From Desulfobacterales bacterium (GTDB taxonomy: Bacteria > Desulfobacterota > Desulfobacteria > Desulfobacterales > RPRI01): a stretch of 10,949 nt of DNA. Shown one piece after another: positions 6,665 to 10,949 of the stretch. A program made the translations under genes and the position numbers. Position 1 is the first letter of the stretch; every line of letters begins with the position of its first letter. The stretch is from NCBI GenBank assembly GCA_030689795.1, contig JAUYEO010000215.1:1-10949 (forward strand), written 5' to 3'. Below the pieces are notes generated by a model. The model saw nothing but the letters and a program-made list of their open reading frames with translations. It ran no database searches and was not told the origin of the DNA.

Positions 6665-6862
6665 TTACCCGTTGGGAAGAAGCAGCCTAAGCTCCCTCTC
6701 GTTTGATTTATCAACGAGATGGTGCTTGCGTAATGATCTTTTGCGTTTTGTTGTTTTTTTTGTAAGTATGTGACTTGCATGGGACTTGGCATATACAAAT
6801 TTACCAGACCCTGTTTTTTTGAAACGCTTTGCTGCGCCACGATTTGTTTTTATTTTAGGCAT
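6665..6862 (-). CDS. rpmI: 50S ribosomal protein L35
   Basis: A small, very basic large-subunit protein of 65 residues, standard for the family. It begins MPKIKTNRGAAKRFKKTGSG and carries KSHASHILTKKTTKRKRSLR (about 26-45) followed by RKHHLV. The strong Shine-Dalgarno AAGGAG lies 8 bases before the ATG. An overlapping frame ending at 6637 is only a shadow of it. It lies between infC and rplT, as in most bacteria. Confidence 0.98.
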   Translation of the reverse strand: MPKIKTNRGAAKRFKKTGSGKFVYAKSHASHILTKKTTKRKRSLRKHHLVDKSNERELRLLLPNG

Positions 6863-6885
6863 AACTTTCTCCTTAACTCATTTTC

Positions 6886-6975
6886 AACCGGAAACGGTGC
6901 CGGTTCTTAAGCAATATAATCAAAGGGTTAAATATATAAAATCGTTGGAGTGATCAATATGCTTAATCACGCCAA
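6886..6975 (-). promoter_or_regulatory. Structured infC-rpmI intergenic region, candidate L20 autoregulatory leader
   Basis: The 194-base gap between infC and rpmI contains two hairpins on the minus strand. One pairs TTGG-C-GTGAT with ATCAC-T-CCAA (6945-6975; 9 pairs, one mismatch, 11-base loop); the other pairs AACCGG with CCGGTT (6886-6905; 8-base loop), ending 18 bases before the rpmI Shine-Dalgarno region. Neither has a terminator-type U-tract. In other bacteria L20 represses rpmI-rplT by binding mRNA structure near this point. That this region does so here is inference from position, and no match to a described L20 leader was tested. Confidence 0.4.
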
Positions 6976-7056
6976 TTCAATCTTTGCAGAACTACACGCA
7001 AACAATAAACAGATATTATAGTGATTTAAAAACTTCTTGAATTAAAAGCAGAAAAA

Positions 7057-7596
7057 TCACTTGGGGGCTAAGACCATTATCATGGTACGGCCCTCAAATT
7101 TCGGCATTTGCTCCACAACTGTGATTTCTGAAGTTTCACGCACAACTTTTTCAAGCAATTCCCTGCCAAGCTGCATCAGTGTTATTTCGCGGCCTCTGAA
7201 TACAACGGTTACCTTGACCTTGTCCTTTTTTTCAATGAACTTTTTGATATGATCTATTTTGACATTAAGGTCATGATCACTTGTCTTCGGGCGCACCTTG
7301 ATCTCTTTAACCTGGAACGAACTCTGCTTCTTTTTAGCCTCCTGTTTTTTCTTTGTAAGCTCGTACTTGTACCGCCCGTAATCCATTATTTTACATACGG
7401 GTGGATTTGCATTTGGTGAAATCTCCACCAGATCGAGCCCGAAATCGGAGGCTGCCGCAAGAGCTCTGTAGGTCGGGAGAACGCCAACCTGATTTCCCTC
7501 GGGATCTATTACCCTTACCTCTTTTGCTCTAATATCCTGGTTAATATTTGTCTTGTCCGTTCTATCCGGTTTTCCTGATTGTCTGGATATAGCTAT
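7057..7596 (-). CDS. infC: Translation initiation factor IF-3, with a probable AUA start
   Basis: IF-3 binds the 30S subunit, keeps it apart from the 50S and proofreads the start codon and initiator tRNA. The N-domain (INQDIRAKEVRVIDPEGNQVG, then DLVEISPNANPPVCKIMDYG), a lysine-rich linker (KKKQEAKKKQ) and the C-domain (QVKEIKVRPKT, then VVFRGREITLMQLGRELL and MIMVLAPK) are all clear. I place the start at ATA (7596-7594): GGGAGGTG lies 7 bases upstream, giving 179 residues against 180 in E. coli, with about 19 residues before the conserved QDIRAKEV. The alternative ATG at 7617 adds 7 residues but has no Shine-Dalgarno. infC is known for rare starts (AUU in E. coli, AUC in Myxococcus), which allow IF-3 to repress itself. 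thrS, often just upstream, is absent here. Confidence 0.95.
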   Translation of the reverse strand: MAISRQSGKPDRTDKTNINQDIRAKEVRVIDPEGNQVGVLPTYRALAAASDFGLDLVEISPNANPPVCKIMDYGRYKYELTKKKQEAKKKQSSFQVKEIKVRPKTSDHDLNVKIDHIKKFIEKKDKVKVTVVFRGREITLMQLGRELLEKVVRETSEITVVEQMPKFEGRTMIMVLAPK

Positions 7597-7601
7597 ACCT
7601 A

Positions 7602-7609
7602 CACCTCCC
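7602..7609 (-). promoter_or_regulatory. infC: Strong Shine-Dalgarno of infC that decides the start
   Basis: The minus strand reads GGGAGGTG, almost fully complementary to the 16S 3' end, with 7 bases between GGAGG and the ATA at 7596. It lies inside the reading frame that would open at the ATG at 7617, which argues that the real start is downstream of it. Confidence 0.75.
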
Positions 7610-7742
7610 GCAGTCATAGTTGTTTATGCCGGTTTGCCAGCATTTTATTAAATAATAACAAATGCTTACAAGGCAAATTAATAATCACTGTTTATTCAAC
7701 CTGGAAAAACTATATTACAACTCCGGGAAATGCAAGAAAAAA

Positions 7743-7748
7743 ATTATA
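7743..7748 (-). promoter_or_regulatory. Possible -10 box for infC
   Basis: TATAAT on the minus strand, about 145 bases before the AUA start. The hexamer at 17 bp spacing (ATAACA) is a poor -35. Other A/T-rich candidates lie nearer the gene, so the assignment is tentative. A promoter is expected somewhere in 7618-7790 because the neighbouring gene is divergent. Confidence 0.3.
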
Positions 7749-7774
7749 CCCGGACTTTAACAGTGTGTTATGCT

Positions 7775-7828
7775 AAGATCACAATATCTATTTTTGCGAG
7801 TCAATTGATCTTGAACGATAATAAGATC
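7775..7828. promoter_or_regulatory. Operator-like AAGATC repeats around the efflux promoter
   Basis: Three related half-sites stand in alternating orientation: AAGATCA (7775-7781), TGATCTT (7806-7812) and AAGATC (7823-7828). The last two form a palindrome with a 10-base centre that encloses the -10 box of the predicted efflux promoter. This is the layout expected of a repressor or activator site. The regulator is unknown and no regulator gene for it is visible in the window. Confidence 0.4.
7794..7822 (+). promoter_or_regulatory. Predicted promoter of the efflux operon
   Basis: TTGCGA (7794-7799), a 17-bp spacer and GATAAT (7817-7822) form a plausible sigma70-type promoter, placing the transcript start near 7829, about 35 bases before the first gene. 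It is the best plus-strand match in the intergenic region from 7618 to 7860. Confidence 0.5.
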
Positions 7829-7863
7829 CTGCTTCAACAAAAATCATTGCAAAAACAAACTTG

Positions 7864-9351
7864 ATGAAAGACCGGAAGATGCACCCGATAAAATATTTAA
7901 AAAAGGCAAACTCAGAGAGGATTATCGTATGGCTGTTATGTACGCTTGCAACACTGATACTGTCAGGTTGCGTAACAGTCGGACCTGAATATGTTCCTCC
8001 CGCAACAAACGTCCAGGCGGCATGGCATAGTAAATTAATGAGCGGGATAACGGAAAAAGTCCCGGCTCCGGCAGGTCTTGCAAAATGGTGGTCGACGCTT
8101 AATGACCCGGTTCTTTCGGACCTTATGGAAAAAGCAGTTGCGAATAATCCGGATATCGGGCAGGCAGGAGCCAGGATTCGCGAAGAGCGTGCGCGGCGGA
8201 ACATCAGCAAAGCAGGTTTTTTCCCAACCATCAATGCATCAGGCTCTTTTAAAAGGAGCAGCGGCAGCGAAGAAACCGGAAGCGGCAAAGAGTCGGACTT
8301 TTACTCGGCCGGTTTTGATGCAAGCTGGGAACTGGATCTTTTTGGCGGTATCGGGCGGTCTCTTGAGGCTTCAACGGCAGAGCTCCGGGCAAGCGAAGAA
8401 AATTTGCGGGATGTTCTGGTCTCCCTCCTTGCCGAGGTTGCATTGAATTATACAGAAGTCCGCACCTTTCAGGCCAGGATAGATGCGGCTGAAAAAAACC
8501 TTGCCATTCAGGATCAGGCTCATCAAATGGCTCAATCGCGGTACACGGCAGGCTTATCCGGCGGGATTGCGGTTCAGCAGGCAAAATATAACCTCGAAAA
8601 TACCCGTTCACAGATACCTGCTCTCAGAATATCTCTTGAGGAAGCTAAGAACCGCATTGCAGTGCTCCTGGGAGAGAATCCCGGCTCAGTCCATGAGGCA
8701 TTGAGGGAGCATAGACCGGTTCCGGCTTGTCCCCCGGAGATTGCGGTCGGCGTGCCCGCGGATGTTTTACGGCGCAGACCCGATATACGCCGTGCGGAGC
8801 GAAAGCTCGCAGCGCAGACCGCAAGAATCGGGGTCGCCACTGCAGACCTTTATCCGAAGCTCAGCCTTACCGGCTCGATCGGTTTTGAATCTCTTGATCT
8901 TGACAGATTGCTTTTAACCGGAAGCAGGAGCTATAGCTTTGGGCCTCGCGTTACATGGCCGGTTTTCAAAGCAGGTTCGATACGGAGTAATATTGAAGTT
9001 CAGTCGGCCCTGCAGGAACAATTGCTTAACCAGTACGAATCCGCTGTTCTTAACGCCCTCAGGGAAGTTGAGAATCAACTGACGGCATATATGGAGGAAC
9101 AAAACCGCAAACAGTCATTGAGTGAGGCCAGGCAGGCTGCAATACGGGCGGTTGATCTGGCCCAAAACCAGTATCAGGCTGGGTTGACCGATTTTACAGG
9201 CGTGCTTGATGCCCAGAGATCGCTTTTATCTTTTGAAGATAATCTTATACAGTGCGAGGGGAGTATTACATCCAGCCTGGTACGATTATACAAAGCGCTC
9301 GGGGGAGGCTGGACCTCCATGGCCGATAGCCATACCTGGCCTGAGTCTTAA
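7864..9351 (+). CDS. Outer-membrane efflux lipoprotein, NodT/OprM type (TolC-like channel)
   Basis: A trimeric outer-membrane channel subunit giving a tripartite pump its exit duct. It is 495 residues. A lipoprotein signal (IIVWLLCTLATLILSGC, lipobox LSGC with Cys36) is followed by VTVGPEYVPP and WWSTLNDPVLSDLMEKAVANN, the standard opening of the family. Two outer-membrane efflux repeats follow (about 80-265 and 290-475). The diagnostic stretch DVLRRRPDIRRAERKLAAQ begins at about residue 300 and continues into ARIGVATADLYPKLSLTGSIG; a DFTGVLDAQRSLLSFEDNL block lies near the end. It is followed after 19 bases by the adaptor gene. Start choice is uncertain: TTG 7861, ATG 7864 or ATG 7879; none has a good Shine-Dalgarno, and all keep the signal peptide. 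Confidence 0.93.
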   Translation: MKDRKMHPIKYLKKANSERIIVWLLCTLATLILSGCVTVGPEYVPPATNVQAAWHSKLMSGITEKVPAPAGLAKWWSTLNDPVLSDLMEKAVANNPDIGQAGARIREERARRNISKAGFFPTINASGSFKRSSGSEETGSGKESDFYSAGFDASWELDLFGGIGRSLEASTAELRASEENLRDVLVSLLAEVALNYTEVRTFQARIDAAEKNLAIQDQAHQMAQSRYTAGLSGGIAVQQAKYNLENTRSQIPALRISLEEAKNRIAVLLGENPGSVHEALREHRPVPACPPEIAVGVPADVLRRRPDIRRAERKLAAQTARIGVATADLYPKLSLTGSIGFESLDLDRLLLTGSRSYSFGPRVTWPVFKAGSIRSNIEVQSALQEQLLNQYESAVLNALREVENQLTAYMEEQNRKQSLSEARQAAIRAVDLAQNQYQAGLTDFTGVLDAQRSLLSFEDNLIQCEGSITSSLVRLYKALGGGWTSMADSHTWPES

Positions 9352-9370
9352 AGAATAGGAATTTGAAACC

Positions 9371-10663
9371 ATGAACAGCTTAAATACCGAAAAAGATACC
9401 AATATTGCTCAAATTCTGGGTATCCGTTCCAAATCAGGACGCAGCAGGAAGTTACTGCGCAAGATAGCCTGGCTCGCTCTTGCGATCGCAATAGCATTTG
9501 TTGTCATCAAATGGGGAACTGGTAAAAGTGCCGACAAGCCGGAATACAAGACTGAAACAGTGCAGCGCGGAAACCTCATTGTCACGGTAGCAGCAACCGG
9601 GACACTGCAACCTACGAATCAGGTTGACGTCGGCACCGAGCTTTCAGGGATTATCAGAACCGTAGAAGCCGACTTCAACGATATTGTAAAAACCGGACGG
9701 GTTCTGGCAAGGCTCGACACATTAAAACTCGAAACCCAGGTTCAGCAGTATAAAGCATCGCTGGACTCGGCTGCAGCCAAAGTACGGCAGGCGCAGGCGA
9801 CCGTCCGGGAGACCGGGAATGAATTGGCGCGGATCAGAGAAGCCAGGGAATTGAGCGGCAACAGGGTGCCGTCTCAGCACGACCTCGGGGCTGCTGAGGC
9901 GGCACATGAGCGCGCGCTGGCCGAAGAAACGGCGGCAATGGCTTCAGTATCCCAGTCCGAGGCAACTCTTAAGACCATCCAGACGGATTTGTCAAAAGCG
10001 GTCATCTATTCCCCGATTAACGGGATTGTCCTCAAGCGCTCCATTGAACCGGGACAGACTGTTGCCGCATCCCTGCAGGCTCCCATTTTGTTCACACTTG
10101 CAGAGGATTTGACCAGGATGGACCTTCGGGTGGATGTGGACGAGGCGGATGTGGGACGTGTGAAGAAAGGACAGAAAGCCGTCTTTACAGTCGACGGTTA
10201 TCCGGACCGCGCCTTTCCTGCAAGAATAACGCAGGTCCGATACGGGTCAAAAATAGTAAGCGGTGTCGTCACATACGAAGCCATACTGAGTGTCGGCAAT
10301 CCTGACTTATTACTGAGGCCCGGAATGACTGCAACTGTAAATATAACGGTCAATGAAATTGAAAACGTGGTTTTAGTGCCGAATGCGGCTCTTCGCTTTA
10401 CACCGCCGGTTAAAGAAAAGGAAACATCATCCGGAAACAGCAGCATAATAGGCAAACTTTTCCCCAGGCCTCCAAGACCCCAGCCTAAACAAAAAGAATA
10501 TGCAAAAGCAGACAGAAAAAAATCAAAGGTCTGGACGCTTAAAGACGGACAACTTGTGGAAGTTCCCGTCACAACCGGAGAGAGTGACGGTATAATGACC
10601 GAAACAACCGGCGGAGGTGTTGCGCCGGGAATGACTCTGGTTATTGACACAATAAGGAACTGA
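9371..10663 (+). CDS. macA: MacA-like periplasmic adaptor subunit (membrane fusion protein)
   Basis: Links an inner-membrane MacB-type ABC transporter to the outer-membrane channel. It is 430 residues. A cytoplasmic N-tail (1-30) precedes one membrane anchor (about 31-47, IAWLALAIAIAFVVIKW). Then come the first lipoyl half (about 60-118, GNLIVTVAATGTLQPTNQVDVG), an alpha-helical hairpin (about 119-208, rich in Ala/Gln/Glu), the second lipoyl half (SPINGIVLKRSIEPGQTV, 214-231), the beta-barrel domain (about 248-330, with DEADVGRVKKGQ) and a membrane-proximal domain. A Lys/Pro-rich insert (about 344-385, with PRPPRPQPKQK) interrupts the last domain. The gene starts at ATG 9371 (weak TAGGA upstream) and ends 2 bases before macB. 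The symbol is by family resemblance; substrate unknown. Confidence 0.9.
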   Translation: MNSLNTEKDTNIAQILGIRSKSGRSRKLLRKIAWLALAIAIAFVVIKWGTGKSADKPEYKTETVQRGNLIVTVAATGTLQPTNQVDVGTELSGIIRTVEADFNDIVKTGRVLARLDTLKLETQVQQYKASLDSAAAKVRQAQATVRETGNELARIREARELSGNRVPSQHDLGAAEAAHERALAEETAAMASVSQSEATLKTIQTDLSKAVIYSPINGIVLKRSIEPGQTVAASLQAPILFTLAEDLTRMDLRVDVDEADVGRVKKGQKAVFTVDGYPDRAFPARITQVRYGSKIVSGVVTYEAILSVGNPDLLLRPGMTATVNITVNEIENVVLVPNAALRFTPPVKEKETSSGNSSIIGKLFPRPPRPQPKQKEYAKADRKKSKVWTLKDGQLVEVPVTTGESDGIMTETTGGGVAPGMTLVIDTIRN

Positions 10664-10665
10664 CA

Positions 10666-10949
10666 ATGATCATGACTCATGCCGGACAGGGTAACAGTGA
10701 CCCGGTTATAGAGCTTAATGCAGTGACCAGGATATATGGCACCGGCACGGCCGCGGTAAGTGCGCTGCAAGGGATTGATCTGAAAATTGATCATGGAGAT
10801 TTCGTTGCGGTGATGGGCCCGAGCGGGTCAGGCAAGTCGACCTGCATGAATATTCTGGGCTGCCTCGATACTCCATCATCCGGCACATATCGGTTTAAAG
10901 GGGTTGAAGTAGGAAATCTTTCACGCGACCAGCGTGCCCTTTTGCGCCG
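10666..10949 (+). CDS. macB: MacB-like ABC transporter, N-terminal ATPase part (runs off the window)
   Basis: Only the first 94 codons are visible. They begin a LolD/MacB-type nucleotide-binding domain: VIELNAVTRIYGTGTAAVSALQ is the A-loop region (Tyr24), Walker A is GPSGSGKST at 51-59, followed by NILGCLDTPSSGTYRFKG and VGNLSRDQRALLR. The Q-loop, signature and Walker B motifs lie beyond the edge. The ATG at 10666 has AAGGA 7 bases upstream and follows the adaptor stop by 2 bases, so the genes are probably co-translated. A fused MacB permease domain is expected but not seen; a stand-alone ATPase with a separate permease gene is the alternative. Confidence 0.9.
   Translation, partial: MIMTHAGQGNSDPVIELNAVTRIYGTGTAAVSALQGIDLKIDHGDFVAVMGPSGSGKSTCMNILGCLDTPSSGTYRFKGVEVGNLSRDQRALLR

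Noticed and set aside
6637..6840. 67-codon minus-strand frame beside rpmI
   Set aside because: It is the shifted frame of rpmI; the true L35 frame has the strong Shine-Dalgarno and the conserved protein.
7788..8288. 166-codon minus-strand frame that might be an upstream partner of infC
   Set aside because: It is antisense to the efflux channel gene, whose lipobox and family motifs are clear; it has no similarity to ThrS.
10198..10794. 198-codon minus-strand frame
   Set aside because: It is antisense to the adaptor and the macB start, both well supported; no domain is recognisable.
1..10949. Mobile elements, CRISPR arrays, toxin-antitoxin or phage genes
   Set aside because: No transposase, integrase, terminal repeats, regularly spaced direct repeats or small two-gene modules could be found; tRNA-Gly shows no nearby duplicated 3' end that would mark an integrated element.

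Overview
The window looks like chromosomal DNA from a Gram-negative bacterium, most likely Desulfobacterota (the former Deltaproteobacteria). This rests on gene order and protein style: rimP-nusA, infC-rpmI-rplT-pheS-pheT followed by a MerR-type regulator, a NusA with a C-terminal helix-hairpin-helix region, a PheS with a four-cysteine insert, and an outer-membrane lipoprotein efflux channel. The genus cannot be read from the sequence. Most of the window is core translation and transcription machinery. I see no mobile element, CRISPR array or defence system.

Minus strand, in order of transcription from right to left: infC (IF3), rpmI (L35), rplT (L20), pheS and pheT (phenylalanyl-tRNA synthetase alpha and beta) and a small MerR-family regulator. 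Next comes tRNA-Gly(CCC) with its own consensus-like promoter and two successive intrinsic terminators. Last are rimP (30S maturation) and nusA (transcription elongation/termination factor), which runs off the left edge. The tRNA / terminators / rimP-nusA arrangement mirrors the metY-rimP-nusA operon of E. coli, where NusA is reported to feed back on readthrough of terminators behind the tRNA. infC appears to start at a non-canonical AUA codon behind a near-perfect Shine-Dalgarno, as expected for a gene known for rare start codons.

Plus strand, from about 7.79 kb to the right edge: an operon transcribed divergently from infC, with its own promoter and an operator-like palindrome. It encodes an outer-membrane efflux lipoprotein (NodT/OprM type), a MacA-like periplasmic adaptor and the start of a MacB-like ABC transporter. 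Together these would make a complete tripartite MacAB-type pump with its own outer-membrane channel.

The non-coding DNA holds most of the points worth checking: the AUA start of infC, a 38-codon ORF that bridges rplT to the start of pheS (which lacks a Shine-Dalgarno), paired hairpins in the infC-rpmI gap, the tandem terminators before rimP-nusA, and repeated AAGATC half-sites around the efflux promoter. None amounts to a clearly new biological system.
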